Assembly: GCF_040712315.1 (NCBI RefSeq)
Contig: NC_134022.1
Coordinates: 3,534,001-3,598,000 of the forward strand
Source: Castanea sativa
Lineage: Eukaryota > Streptophyta > Magnoliopsida > Fagales > Fagaceae
DNA length: 64,000 nucleotides
Reading direction: 5' to 3'
Shown: positions 11,761-24,600 of the stretch, in pieces
Numbering within the stretch: the first letter of the stretch is position 1
Layout: every line of letters starts with the position of its first letter
Translations under genes and position numbers: made by a program
The notes under the pieces: model-generated
Told to the model about the DNA's origin: nothing
Database searches by the model: none
The model's input: the letters and a program-made list of their open reading frames with translations, nothing else

Positions 11761-13984
11761 ATGTCTGAAGTAGACCTTTCTTCGTCTAGCAATAGTGTTG
11801 ACAAAGCTATAGACGAGTATCATGACCCTAGTAGTTTTAGTGGGTGTAGTGATAGTAGTAGTAGTAATTGCAATAGCAGTAGTGAGGGAAACACCACGGA
11901 CGAGTATACGTCAAGTGTTCCTGGGGTTCCCCTAGAGGTATTTCAAGAAAGCCTTAGGACGAGGGCTGAGTTAGGTTCTAAGGCTGGCACAAGCGTTCCC
12001 TCATCTTCTGCTTAAGACGAGGAAGAGGTGGTTTATAGTTGTGCTATTGGGGTTGCTTCTAAGACAGACGAGAGAAAGTTAGGCATTCTTAAGACTTGGT
12101 ACCAAATCCTTAAAAGTTTAAATCCTAGGGTTCTTGTGCGTGATGAATGGTGTTGTCAACCCCGTTTTGGCGTTGGCATTTATGAGGCTTACCTCTTGGA
12201 GGGTTTGAGGTTGCCCCTCAATGCCTTTGCCAGGGAGTTGCTTTCTAGGTTAGGTTTAGGTATATGCCAGTTCAACCCCAATGCATAGAGGCTAATAGTC
12301 ACTATGCAAGTTTTATGGATGGAGGTGTTTGAGGGGGATCGTCCTCTTACTGTGGACGAGTTCCTCTTCTGTTATAAGCCCTCCGAGATTAACTAATCCC
12401 TTGGCTTTTATCAATTCACAGCCAGAGAGAGAGATTATAGGTTAATAAAATCCTTAGTCACCTCAGATAGGAAATGGAAGACAGAGTTCTTCTTCGTCTC
12501 TGGCTTTTGGCCTGGATGCCCTATTGAGGTTGACAGGGATCCATTCCCTCCTTACACAGGAGAGTTAGGGAACCTTCGTCCTGAAAGTATGTCTGGCTGT
12601 CCCTTTACTTCTTGTTACACTTTTTATTGTAGTCGTCTAATCACCCTCCTCTCTTTTTTGTAGGTGCTAGATGACCTCATTTGAGTAGGTTTTACCTTGA
12701 ACAAGTTCAGAAAGCTCATCTACACCCTGAGAGGGACTTCCACTCTTTGGTCACTCTTCAACGCCTCGCTACTTGGAGACTTGATCCTGAGCCTTCTCCT
12801 GAAGCCACAGCCCACGAGCGTACAGCCCGTAGACATAAGTTTTTACTTAGAGTGATCCCTTTTGTCATTTCTAGAAGTGATTTTAACAAATTTCTCTGCA
12901 GAAATGACTACCACGAAGAAGAATAAGGGGAAGGAGATAATGGACGAGGATGTGGGGCTAGAGGTTCAGTCTCAACCTCGTCCTTCCACTGGGGATAAAA
13001 GGAAGAGTTTGTCCCTTGGAGTTGATTTAGGGAATCTTCCAAGCAGACGTAAGGAAAAGAGGGTTAAGCATAGGTCGTCCAAGGCTAAGGACATTCAAAC
13101 CCAGGACGATCAACCCAATCCTTTCCTCGTCCCCCAGGGTCATTCCATCCAAATTTTGGATGTTGATTCTGAACCTAAGGATCCCCCGTCAATGCAAATC
13201 TCGTCCAAAGTTGCCCCTCCTTCTTCATTTCAGCCCTTTCAACAAGTATCTCAAGACCTTCTTTCCAATGAGGACTTGGCTTGGGAAAGGTTTGAGAAGG
13301 TCGTGACGGACGAGGACATAACGGCATGCTATGACATGTCCTTAAAGGATTTAGAACATTCTGGCGTTCATGACCTTTTTAAGGTATGTATTTTTCATAT
13401 TATGTATGCCTTGTCTTGTCAGCTATGTATATATGCGTATTATAATGAAATTTTAACTGGTGCAGGCAATGTCTAAGTATATCGCCACGTCCAAGAAGAC
13501 AACTAAATTAGACAAGACGAGGATTTTGTTGGAGACGACGGTCTAAAAGGGGAAGGACGAGTCTCAGAGGTGGGCTGAAGTGGCTACCAAGGCTAAGGAA
13601 GACGCAAAGAAGCTGAAAAGCAACGTCGAGGGGTTAAAGACAGACACCAAAGAAAAGGATGCTCGTCTTAAGCTCCTCTAGAAGAAGAACGATGAGTTAA
13701 GCGCCCTTCTTGCAAAGGCTAAGGAAGACGCAGTTGCAGAGTTTAAGGTGTCCAAACAGTTCACTGATCTACTGGACGCCAACTATGCAGCTGAGTTTGA
13801 AGATTTCAGGATGGAAGTAGTTAAGAAGTTCCCTGAAATTGACTTCAGCCTTATTAAACTCAACCTTGGTGGAGTTGCTTCAAGTTCCCTCCTCCAGACG
13901 AGCTTAGAGGACATTAATGTTGAGGACGATGCCTCTACAAAGCCAGCTCAAGATGACCCCAATACTGATGCCCCTCCTGCTTGA
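11761..13984 (+). pseudogene. Antisense extra gene (aORF) of the Tat element, spliced-looking, decayed
   Basis: The gene lies opposite to gag-pol. It begins with an acidic Ser-rich segment (11761-12012). Next comes a region (about 12040-12590) with YEAYLLEGLRLPL and LGLGICQFNPNA, which resembles the 'putative gypsy type transposon' domain (PF04195) from memory. A charged segment and a Lys/Glu-rich, probably coiled-coil stretch (about 13540-13760) precede an acidic C-terminus ending at 13984. Likely introns are about 12592-12663 (GTATGT...TTTTGTAG) and about 13384-13467 (GTATGT...GTGCAG). In-frame stops at 12013 and 12286 (TAG where Trp is expected), one near 12392 and one near 12669 show decay. 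Tat elements are known to carry such extra antisense genes; their function is not established. Confidence 0.7.
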
Positions 13985-15020
13985 AGACGAGATTTTTAAT
14001 TTTTTCCAGTGTTATTGTTGGTTTTTCTTTTAGTTGGGTCCATTGTTTTTAGGATCCTTATTTAAAATGTATTTGAATACAATTCTTTCATCCAGAGTGC
14101 TTTGGATGAGTTTATTAACAATTGCCTTTTAAGGCTTATTTTGTAAGGGTTTTTGGACGGTGGTCGTCTACCCTCTTTAGATTGATGAATATTTACTTTT
14201 AACTATTATTTATTGTATCGATGAGTTTGTCCTCTATTTTTATCATTAATGTTATTGGCTTTTAAACAGTCTGAGCATTCTAAGTGTTAAGTGGTCGTCC
14301 ATGCGTTTTTCTTATGGACAACCCACTTATGCATGGACGTCTTTGTTAGCCATTTAAATTTTTCTAAGTGTGACTCGTCTTAGAAACGACAATGATGATT
14401 TAACCAGTCTTTTAGCTCGTCCTTGGGCTAGGAACTTGGCATTCGTCTTTCGTCTTTCGTCTAGACGTTTCTAGTGTTTGCCTCGTCTTAGAACACCTGG
14501 GCGTCTTGGCTAGATCCTCGTCCATGGACTAGCTTCATTGTATGCCCTTTTTCATCCGTTTATTTTCAGACGAGGAAAGCTTAGACGAGTATGCCTTAGC
14601 TTATTTTTTTTTCTTTGCTTTATCCTCATTTATAGGAAAGTTTATGAATGTTACATCCCTGGGTCCAGAGATTTTTATTCGACTTAGGCTTGTGCCCCCC
14701 TTGTGGGTACTATTATGGAAATTAGATTTATGCATTAAATACATTAGAAATCCAAACCACACTATTATATAAACATTATCCACAAATATGGCACATGCTT
14801 AGAAGCTAGTGCCTTAGAAAAATACTTACATACATAACCTCGTCTTTCACAAACTTGTTTGTAGACGGTGCAAAAGTTTAAGAACTAGTGCACTTTTATT
14901 CTTAAAACACACTATAGTAGTAATAAGAACACAACAGTAAATATAAGTAAACAGGTAGACCATAGCTGTACCTTCGTCCATAGTTGTAACCTCATCTTTG
15001 CTTCCCCGCGTCCCAGTTCA
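13985..15020. other. Non-coding spacer between the antisense gene and pol
   Basis: This is about 1 kb inside the Tat element, probably the 3' region of the antisense gene. It is rich in CTCGTC, TTCGTC and GACGAG motifs, including three tandem CGTCTTT copies near 14444-14462. The frames at 14542-14772 and 14601-14783 overlap on opposite strands and show no domain. Confidence 0.5.
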
Positions 15021-18000
15021 TTACTGATAGTACCTCCTCAGGTGTTCCACGTTCTAGGGATGCTCTAACTTCCGTCCATCCAAAGTTTCCAAGTAGTACG
15101 ACCCCTGCCTTTTACAGTTGATTACCCTATAAGGTCCTTCCCAATTGGGTCCTAATTTTTCATGAGCTAGGTTCCTGGTTGCCAAGGACACCCTTTTAAG
15201 AATAAGGTCTCCGACGTTGAAACGCCTGGGTTTTACCATGGCATCATACTGCCTAGCCATCAGATTCTTGTATCTTGCTATCCTTTGCTTTGCATCCATC
15301 CTTACTTCATTAATGAGATTGAGGGCAAGACGAAGTTTTTTTTCATTTTCCTTCTCTTGATACTTCATCACTCGGTGGTTAGCCATATGAACTTCTGCCA
15401 GTATAGTTGCTTCACTTCCATAGGCTAGCTTGAAGGGGGTTTCTCCTGTTGAGGTTCTCACGGTCGTCTTGTAGGCCCAAAGAACACTGGGTAACTTGTC
15501 TAGCCATATTCCCTTTTCCTCCTCGAGTTGAGTCTTGATGATTTTCAGTAAGGATCGGTTTGCCACTTCTACTTGTCCGTTCGCCTGCGGGTGGGAGGGT
15601 GAGGAATAGTGATTCTTGATTCTGAACTGTTCACAAAAGTCCCTGAAAGGTGCGTTATCAAACTGTCATCTGTTGTCAGATACTAGTACCCTAGGTACTC
15701 CGAACTTACACAAAATATTCTTCCAAACAAAATTCTTAACGTTTTGCTAAGTAATTTTTGCAAGAGGTTCGGCCTCCACCCACTTGGTAAAGTAGTCAAT
15801 CCCTACTACCAAAAATTTCATTTTTCTGTTTCCTAGGGGAAAAGGACCTAGGATATCAAGTCCCCATTGTGCAAAGGGCCACGGGGCCATCATTGGGGTC
15901 TGGTACTCCGACAGATGTCTAAGGACGTTGCTATAGCGCTGACACTAGTCACACACCTTGACATAGGCCTAGCGTCTACTTGAATTGTAGGCCAGTAGTA
16001 GCCTGCACTGACGACCTTATGGATTAGTGATCTTGCTCCTACGTGATTCCTACATGCTCCTTCATGAACCTCCCTCAACACATAGTTTAATTCGTCCGGA
16101 GCCAGGCACCTTAGGTAGGGCTGAGAAAAGACTTGCTTGTAAAGTTCTTCGTTTATTAGGACGTACTTGGCAGCCCTGACCCTCAGCTTCCTAACCTCGT
16201 CCTTATCTTCTGGAAGCCTGCCATCCTTAAGATAGATTATGATTGGATTCATCCAATTTTCTCCTCATCCAATTTTCTCCTCTTCCTATTTGCTGTATAT
16301 CTGGGAGGTCTATGCTCGGCATGTATTGGATTCTGTCATACTCATCCATAACTCTTCCTCCCGAAGTTGCTTTTGCCAAGGCATCTGCTTCCATATTTTC
16401 CTCCCTTGGGAGTTGAACAAAACTCACTTCTGTAAACTTTTGGACAAGCTGTTTCACTTTGCTGAGGTATCTCTTCATCCGATCTTCCTTAACATCACAC
16501 ATTTCGTTCACTTGATTGATGACTAGCTGAGAATCTCCTTTGACTATTATCAATTCTGCCCCTAGGGACTTAGCCAATTCCAGTCCTTTGAGTAGCGCTT
16601 CATACTTAGCTTCATTGTTGGTGGTTTGGTACTGCAAACGGGCTGCGTACTCCAGCTTGTCACCCTCTAGGACCTGAGTATGACTCCAATCCCCCTGTGT
16701 ATAATGTGGATGACCCATCCACATTAATAACCCACCTTTCAACTTCATCTTTGTCCAACTCGTCTTGGCTGGGGGCGAATTTCGCAATGAAATCCGCTAA
16801 CGCTTGTGCCTTTATCGCACTCCTTGGCTGGTATCTGACGTCAAACTCACTAAGTTCCATTGCCCATTGGATTAGTCGTCCTGCAGCTTCTAACTTGTGC
16901 ATCGCCTTCTTTAGGGGATGATCTATTAGAACGTTGATAATGTGGGCTTGGAAATAATGTCTCAGCTTCCTAGAAGCTGTGATTAAAGCAAAGGCTAGCT
17001 TCTCAATCATCGGGTATCGTCCTTCCTCTCCTCTCAGTGCCTTGCTAGTATAGTAAATTGGTTTTTGAATCCAACCCTCTTCTCTGACCAATGCTGAGCT
17101 CACAGCATGCGAGGACACTGCCAAAAACAAATACAATTCTTCACCGGGTACAGATGGGCTCAACAACGATGCCATCGTAAGGTAAGTCTTCAGGTGTTGG
17201 AATGCTTTCTGACACTCGTCCGTCCACTCAAATGCCTTCCTAAGGACTTTAAATAATGGCAAACACTTGTCAGTAGCTTTTGAAACAAATCTATTAAGGG
17301 CGGCAACTCGTTCGGTAAGAGACTAGACTTCTTTGACATTCCTCGGTGGCTCCATACTTAGTATCGCCTGGATTTTGTCTGGATTTGCCTCAATTCCTCT
17401 ATGTAAAACCATGAACCCCAGAAACTTCCCCAATGAAACTCTGAAACTGCACTTGCTTGGATTTAATTTCATGTTATACCGCCGAAGTGTATCAAAGGTT
17501 TCTTGAAGGCTAGATGCTTCCCCTTGTCTAGGCTCTTTACCAACATATCATCTACATAAACTTTCACATTTCGCCCAATTTGAGGACAGAACATATGGTT
17601 AACCAGTCTTTGGTAAGTTGCCCCGCGTTCTTTAAACCAAAAGGCATTACCTTGTAGCAAAATAACCCTTGGCTAGTAATGAATGAAGTCTTTTCTTGAT
17701 CTGCCTCGTCCATCTTTATTTGGTTGTTGCCTGAGAAGATGTCCATGAAACTCAGCAACCTGTGACCTACCATTGAGTCCACTAGTTGATCAATGCGTGG
17801 CAATGGATAACTGTCCTTGGGGCAAGCCTTGTTTAAGTCAGTAAAGTCCATGCATATTCGCCACTTGCCGTTGGTCTTCTTTACCATGACTACGTTCACC
17901 AACCAGTCTGGATAATAGACTTCTCAGATGAACTCTGCGGTAATTAACTTCTGGACTTCTTTGATGGCATTATCTCTCTCAGGAGCAAAAATCCTCTTCT

Positions 18001-18583
18001 TCTGACGCACTGGTTTGGAGTAGGGGCATACATTCAGACAATGAGTAATGACACTTGGATCAATACCCGACATGTCCTCATGACTCCATGCAAAGACATC
18101 AAGGCTTTTCTTCAAAAACTAGACTAGAGTATGCTTTGCCTCTTTTTTCATGCTCGCCCTAATTCTAGTGAACTTCTCAGGTCTACTCTCGTCCAAAGGG
18201 ACATCTTCTAACACCTCAGTAGGTTCCGCTGTAATCCTTCTTTCGTCTATTCTCATTGTCTGCACGTGCTCGTCCGTTGCCAACATGGCTAAGTAGCATT
18301 CCCTGGCTGCTAATTGATCTCCTTTCACTTGACCCATGCCATGCTTGATCAAAAATTTGACGGACAAATGGTAGGTAGATGTTACTGCCTTCCAACTATT
18401 TAAATTTGGCCTTCCAATAATAGCATTATATGATGATGAACAATCAATAAAGAGGAAATTTACCTCTTTGGTTATCTACTGTGGATACGCGCCAACCACC
18501 ACCAGTAATGTAATGGTGCCCACAAGCTGTACCTGCATTCCTCTGAATCCCACCAATGGCGAATTCACTAGTCGAAGTTGATC
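15021..18583 (-). pseudogene. pol: Tat-lineage pol: RT, dual RNase H and integrase (broken)
   Basis: From the 5' side on the minus strand: RT with DFTDLNKACPKDSYPLPRID (near 17830) and catalytic YVDD (near 17550); RNase H with FEWTDECQKAF and YYTSKAL (17262-16750); a second RNase H with NNEAKYEALLKGLELA (near 16600) and DGS/GDSQ acidic positions; the integrase zinc finger (H-H-C-C, about 16120-15930); a core containing WGLDILGPFPLG (about 15860) and HPQANGQVEVANRSL (about 15580); and a C-terminal LGPNWEGPYRV (about 15130). The expected end RRYYQ followed by a stop is at 15021. Stops at 18116, 17921 and 15054, the last of which replaces an expected Trp, plus frameshifts near 17600 and 16240, prevent a polyprotein. 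Confidence 0.9.
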
Positions 18584-20253
18584 TCATCCTAGCCTCATGT
18601 GTTGGAAGGCGGGGTAATACAGAATGTCCGCTGAACTGCCATTGTCTATTAATACCCTTCTAGTCGTATAATCAGCAATGAGTAGGATAATGACTATCGC
18701 GTCATCATATGGGTGGTGAACTCGTCTAGCATCCTCGTCCGTGAACGTGATAGCTTGCTTGTCTGCTTCCCTCATCCTGGGAGATCGTTTAGACAGCTGG
18801 ACGTTTTGCACCACCTTTAGGTATGTCTTCCTTGACTTGGACGACTGAGCTGCCAAGGTTCCTCCCATAATAACTCTTATTTCTCTAAGTGGGAGTCTTG
18901 ATGACTCTTCCACCTTGGCCTTCAGTTTCTCATCTCTCTGGTCTCGTCTAAGGAAATTCCTCAACTTCCTTTGTCTAATAAGATTCTCTATCTGCTGCTT
19001 CAAATCAAAACACTCGTCCGTGTCATGCCCATGGTCTCTGTGAAAGCGGCAATACTTGTTCCTATTGCGCTTATTAGGATCTCCTTTCATTTTCTCTGGC
19101 CACTTTAAGGATGGATCATCCTTGATTTGCATAAGCACTTGCTCAAGTGGCGTATTCAGGGGTGTGTGTTGTTGATTTCTCGCTGAGAAACTCGCCTTCT
19201 TACCATCTTTTTCTTTTTTCTCTTCTACCTGAGCCTTCTTTGGTCGAGGACCCTGATCTAAATAACGTTGGTGACCTGCTTCTGAGCGTTCTAATCTCTT
19301 TCTCTTCTTGGCTATAATAGCGTCCTCAACATTCATGAAATTCTGGGCTGAATGGACGAGCTTGGCCATAGTCTGTGGTTTTTGCTCGTAGAGCTTATGG
19401 ATGAACAAGTTGGAGTTGACCCCATTATGGAAGGTGGCCAATAGCAACTTGTCATCCATCTCATCCACTGTTAAGGCTTCTCTATTAAATCGAGTAATGA
19501 AAGACCGCAAACTTTCATTTTCCCCCTACTCTATAGTTAGCAAAGTAGAAGAGGAACGCTTATGGCGTTGCCCTCTGATAAAATTATTGACGAGCAACTT
19601 ACTCAACTCCTCAAATGTCCCTATGGAGTTTGGGGGTATTTTGCTGAGCCACACCTGCGCTGGTCCCTTAAATGTGGTAGGGAATGCTCTACACATAATC
19701 TCGTCCGAAACCCCCTAAAGGTGCATGGTGGTCTTGAAAGGAGCGATGTGATCACAGGGATCTTGGTTTCCATCATATGAATCCAAGGAAGACATTTTGA
19801 ATTTCGGGGGTAGGGGTGACTGTTGATGGAAGCCGTGAAAGGGGAGTCTGTTCGGTGAACTAAATCATCCACGGTGTTCGCCCACCTCATATTTTCCTTC
19901 ATTTCATCCATGGCTTTTCTCATCTAGTCCACCTCCTTCTCCAAGTGTGGCACTCTTCTTGAAGCAGTACCTTTTGATTGATTTTTGGACTCTACATTTT
20001 CTCCTCCACCTTCCTGACTTTGGACTCATCCTTCCATATGCCCATCATAGCGCTGCCTCCTTAGATTGATCTCCCTATTTAACTCTTGATTCTGACGGGT
20101 CAATTCCACCATAGCGACAGTCATGGACTGTATATGTTGAACAGAAGGAGGTTGCATGACAGGCGCTGATTGACGATTGCAAAGGGGATTACTAGAAGCA
20201 TCCCTACTCTCCTGGTGGCCTGGGCTGGTAGCCCTTGATCTTGTTCGAACCAT
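18584..20253 (-). pseudogene. gag: Tat-lineage gag and aspartic protease (broken)
   Basis: An ATG at 20253 opens gag, shortly after the PBS. The N-terminal part includes LTRQNQELNREINLRRQR and stops at 20026. The capsid-like part is frameshifted around 19620-19900 and resumes at 19510 (FITRFNREALTVDEMDDK). A zinc-knuckle-like CRFHRDHGHDTDECFDLK lies near 19050. The protease active-site motif is VLIDNGSSADILYY near 18640, with the DNGS form common in this lineage. The frame ends at 18584. In an intact element gag assembles particles and the protease processes the polyprotein. Confidence 0.88.
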
Positions 20254-20317
20254 TCAGCCTTTTTTCTAGGAAAAACTAATCGTTGAAAACAAGCAATTGA
20301 ACGAAAAGAAAACTTAT

Positions 20318-20336
20318 TCCCATAGACGACACCAAC
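20318..20336 (-). promoter_or_regulatory. Primer binding site of the Tat-lineage element
   Basis: Directly after the 5' LTR, the minus strand reads GTTGGTGTCGTCTATGGGA. The second Tat-lineage element has GTTGGCGCCATTTATGGGA in the same place (59953). The TGGCGCC-type start is usual for this lineage. Confidence 0.75.
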
Positions 20337-21002
20337 TGATGATGCGAAGAAAATTAGTAGGCTGGATGCTTCGGACTTGAAAGAACTACTGCCTGACTTG
20401 ATGGCCTGAAAAGGGAAGAAAAGCGATCAAAGGTGACTGAGGTTGTCGGCCAAGAACCCTTCGATGGCAAAGTTAGTTTCTCTTTATAATTTTGGAGTTT
20501 CAACTTTTTAGGAAATGTCAAACGTACCTTTGTTTGGTCTGAATGAGCGTTTATATAGTGTCCTAAAGAGAGTTATCAAACTTGTAACCTCTCCTGGATT
20601 CGAGGAGGTGTGAGGGTTCAAGGATAACTTCCACAACTGCTTAGAAGTTACATACTTCTCACATAACGGTCATTGGAAGTTATGCATGTAATAAGGAGTT
20701 GTAATGTACATTCAGGAAAATCCCTAAATGTCAGGGGCTCGTCCGAGGGTTCTCCTGTCGAGCGTACCTCGCTTAGAAGGAAGGTCATCCCCCTATGGAC
20801 GACCTTGTTCAGGACGAGATCTATGGCTCCCTTGGACAAGACGGCGCGATTTTGTCACTTGGCCATGCGAATCTCGTCCAAGCTTCTTCCTACATGGACG
20901 AGATTATTATGGACGAGGTTCCTACAATCCTTGCTTTACTGGCTTTGTCCTGGACGGCCTCCATGGACAACGTTGGAGTTGGTATTTTATCATACCCCAT
21001 CA
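20337..21002 (-). repeat. 5' LTR of the Tat-lineage element
   Basis: It is 666 bp, TG...CA bounded, and followed on the plus strand by the target duplication GAAGC (21003-21007). It is the partner of 10706-11392 and holds the presumed gag-pol promoter on the minus strand. Confidence 0.93.
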
Positions 21003-21405
21003 GAAGCCATTTTAAATTCTTGCTCTTTAGATTCCTTGTATTTTATATTTTTAAACTCTTTACATTCCTTGCTATTTACATTCAAGTTATTTACTTTAAT
21101 TGTCATTTAAATACAAGTCTTTTTTTTGAGAGAGTTTCAACTTATGACATCCACTTCTAATAACTTTTTATTATTAAACCAAGACACCGGTTGCTTTTTT
21201 GTGTAGGCAAGAATTGAACACCAGATCTCTTATTCAACCATCATCCATCAGAGACTTTACCAATTGAGTTAATTAAAAATTACAAATACAAGTCATTATA
21301 CCATTGTCTTTATTACAATTTTTGAGTGAAGGATTATCCTTGTGCACCACCATTTTTTTATATAGGTATAAGGATTTATTCAAGATGATTCCATCTTGAT
21401 ATATC
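21003..21405. other. Continuation of the older repeat beyond the Tat insertion
   Basis: 21003-21119 continues the TTGCTCTTTA-type text seen before 10705. A SINE follows (21120-21283). After about 21328 a tandem array with units of about 105 bp begins. No gene is present. Confidence 0.5.
21120..21283 (-). mobile_element. tRNA-derived SINE, minus strand
   Basis: On the minus strand the head reads TTAACTCAATTGGTAAAG (box A-like), followed about 40 nt later by GGTGTTCAATTC (box B-like), and the 3' end is an A-rich tail (plus-strand T run at 21120-21127). An 11-bp target duplication, AAATACAAGTC, flanks it at 21109-21119 and 21284-21294. A related head, AGTTAGCTCAATTGATAAAG, lies where the LINE at 37439 inserted. 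Confidence 0.8.
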
Positions 21406-21601
21406 CACTATATTCTAAACCAATATGGTGAGGGGAGGTTTATCCTTGTGCACCACAATTTTTTATTTAGGTATAAGGATTTAAACAAGATGTGTTCGTC
21501 TTGATATATCATCTATATTCTAGATCAATAGGGTGAGCAGAGGTATATCCTTCTACACCACCATCATTAATTTATCATGGATATAAAGATTAAATCAAGA
21601 C
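21328..21601 (+). repeat. Tandem array, unit about 105-110 bp
   Basis: Three degenerate units each contain TATCCTTGTGCACCAC, then ATATAAGGATTTA-like, TCTTGATATATC and CAATATGGTGAG (starts near 21328, 21428 and 21541). The third is interrupted by the LINE at 21602. The equivalent at 30798-31020 has the last two units. Confidence 0.7.
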
Positions 21602-24600
21602 AGAGAAACCACCCTCTCAAAGAAGATGGAGAAACCACATCCAAAGTATTAAAAAAGCGGAGGATGTGTGGGTGGAGGAGGAAGATGATATTGCAGGGGT
21701 GGCGGTGGAGTATTTTGAGAATTTATTCAAGGCAGGTACATGTGAGAGGGTGGAGGAGTGTCTGAGCACTGTCTCTTCAAAAATCACTCTAGACATGCAG
21801 CAAGTATTGTCTAGTACGTTTAATGTGGACGAGGTCAAATCAGCATTATTCCAAATGGGACCAACAAAAGCTCCTGGACCCGATGGTATGAATGCTCTAT
21901 TTTATTAAAATTTTTGGCATGGTGTTAGTGATATGGTGGTTAAAGCAGTGTTAGACTTGTTAAACTCTAGTCATATGGTGTTTGAGATAAATTCTACTTA
22001 TATTGTCCTTATCCCCAAGGTTAAATCCCCCGAAAAAATGTCTGATTTCCGTCCCATTAGCCTTTGTAATGTCATATATAAAATTATTTCCAAAGTTCTT
22101 GCCAACAGACTGAAACAAATCCTACCCACAATAATATCCCCAACACAAAGTGCATTTGTCCCAGGCCTTCTGATAACTGATAATGTGTTAGTAGCCTATG
22201 AGACTTTACATACTATGCATGGTAGGAAAAAAGGAAAAAAGGGATCTCTTGCACTTAAACTGGATATTAGTAAGGCTTATGACCGAGTTAAGCGGAGCTT
22301 TCTAAAAGGCATGATGATTATTGGGATTTCCTGAAGTTTATGTGGATAGGGTCATGTGTTGTGTTACTACACCTTCTTATTCTGTCCTTATAAATGGGAA
22401 AACATATGGCCATATCACTCCATCTAGGGGTCTCTGACAAGGAGACCCTCTTTCACCTTATTTGTTTCTTTTATGTACAAAAGGATTCACATCATTGCTT
22501 CATAAAGCAGAAATGGAGGGACGAATACAAGGTGTGTCTATTTGTAGAAGGGCCCCAAGAATTACCAATCTATTGTTTGCAGATGACTCATTGATTTTTG
22601 GCCAAGTGAAGCAGAGTGAAGTCCAGGTGATTTCTGAGATCCTGCAAGGATATGCTGATGCTTCGAGTCAATGTATTAACTTGGAAAAATCTTCTATTTA
22701 CTTTAATGGCGACACACCACTAGAGCAGAAGAATTGGATTAAAGACTATCTAAGGGTAAAGGAGGTGGACCGGTTTGAAACTTATTTGGGCTTGCCTATG
22801 TTGGTGGGCGAGCAAAATACCACTCATTTGCCTACCTCAAAGATAGGGTATGGAAAAAGCTCCAAGGGTGGAAGGGTAAGATGCTTTCTAGAGCTGGGAA
22901 GGAGGTACTAATAAAGGCAGTGGCCCAATCTATTTCCACGTACTCCATAGGGGCATTTCAGTTACCTAAGAAGCTTTGCGATGAACTCGATGCCATGTGC
23001 ACCAAGTTTTGGTGGGGACAGGAAGGAGAGGAGAGGAAAATTCATTGGAAGAGCTGGAACAAACTAACGGAAGCCAAGAAGGTGGGAGGCTTGGGATTTA
23101 GAGACCTAACATCTTTCAACCTTGCCATGTTGGCAAAACTGGGTTGGAGGTTAATGCAACAGCAAGATTCTCTGATGTTTAAGTGCTTCAAAGCTAGGTA
23201 CTTCCCACGGAATCATTTTTTGGAAGCTTCGGCCCCTCCTAATTGCTCTTATGTGTGGAAGAGCATAATGATAGCTAGTCCAATCCTAAAATTTGGATGT
23301 TGTTGGAGGGTGGGTGATGGTTCTCAAATCAGAGTCTCTACGGATAAGTGGATCCCGAATCATCCAACGAATGGAGTTTTGCACCCACCAACCATGGAGG
23401 AGAGTGATTGGCATGTTTCGGACCTCATTAACCAAGAACAGAGGGTGTGGAGACATGAAATCATACAGGCAATCTTCCATAAGGACGATGCTGATGCTAT
23501 CCTCAGAATTCCCCTAAGCCACAGACAAGCATCAGACATAATAATGTGGTTACATACAAAAAAGGGTGTTTATTCGGTCAAGTCGGGCTATCACGTGGCA
23601 AGACAACTTCAGAAAATAGATAATGGGGCAGAAACATCATCGGGTCCAGTTGGAGTTCAGGTGTGGTCCAAAATTTGGAACTTTGATGTGCCTAATAAGA
23701 TTAAGGTGTTTGGGTGGCTAGCCTATCAGAATATTCTGCCAACCCATGCTAATCTTAGGCGAAGGAAGATCATTGAAGATGATGGGTGCATCCTCTGTTC
23801 ATGTGAGTCCGAAACAGGGGTCCATGCACTGTGGGAGTGTGCTGTAGCGAGGGATGTTTGGGCGGGCAGCTTGGTTCGTTTGCAGAAATGTGGCTCGGGC
23901 CAACTGGATGTCCTTCAACTTTTTCATGAATTGCTATTGAGATTAACCACAGCTGAGTTTGAACTATTTTTGGTTCAGTCTTGGCTGATTTGGAACCAAA
24001 GAATCACAGTAATTCATGGAGGAAAGGTGAGAGATCCGAGATGGCTGAACAAGAGGGCGTGGGATTATCTTCGTAAGTTCCAACAGTCACAAGACCAGCT
24101 GAATTTCCAAGCGCCAAGTTTGAGTGCAAACTCCTGGCATGCCCCGTCGGAACCAACCTACAAGTTGAATTTTGATGCCGCAATATTTAAGGAGTTGAAC
24201 TGCTCAGGAGTTGGCGCTATAATTCGAAATGGGAAAGGCGAGGTCATGGCAGCTATGTCTGCAAAAGGGCCTCCAGTTGAGGATAGCGAAGAGGCCGAGA
24301 TCTTGGCATGTAGAAGGGCGGTGGAATTTGCCATTGATGCAGGTTTTTCTGACTTGGTCATCGAGGGAGATAATATAGCGGTCATGAACTCACTCTCGCA
24401 TTATGGATCTAACATGTCTCGGCTTGGTCATATTGTTCATGATATCCAGTGGCTCGTGACAGGTCTTAGATGGGCACATTTTAGTCATGTGAAGAGAAGT
24501 GCTAACTCGGTTGCACACTCACTAGCTAGACACGCCAAAAATGTACCTGAGGATATGATCTGGTTGGAGGAAACTCACCCACCAATTGTAGAAGTCTTGT

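Larger units (their letters stand above)
10706..21002 (-). mobile_element. Complete Ty3/Gypsy retrotransposon, Tat lineage, inactive
   Basis: The element is 10297 bp and bounded by two LTRs (10706-11392 and 20337-21002). It is flanked by a perfect 5-bp target duplication, GAAGC, at 10701-10705 and 21003-21007. Coding runs on the minus strand in the order gag, protease, RT, RNase H, a second archaeal-type RNase H, then integrase, which is the Tat-lineage arrangement. No chromodomain is visible. A separate gene on the opposite strand fills the space between pol and the 3' LTR, also typical of some Tat elements. Many stops and frameshifts make it inactive. By my manual alignment the LTRs differ at roughly 40 of 666 positions plus a 21-bp indel, so the insertion is not recent. 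Confidence 0.95.

Noticed and set aside
21187..21273. Possible tRNA gene on the minus strand
   Set aside because: Box A-like and box B-like text is present but no cloverleaf stems form. The A-rich tail and 11-bp target duplication mark it as a SINE.
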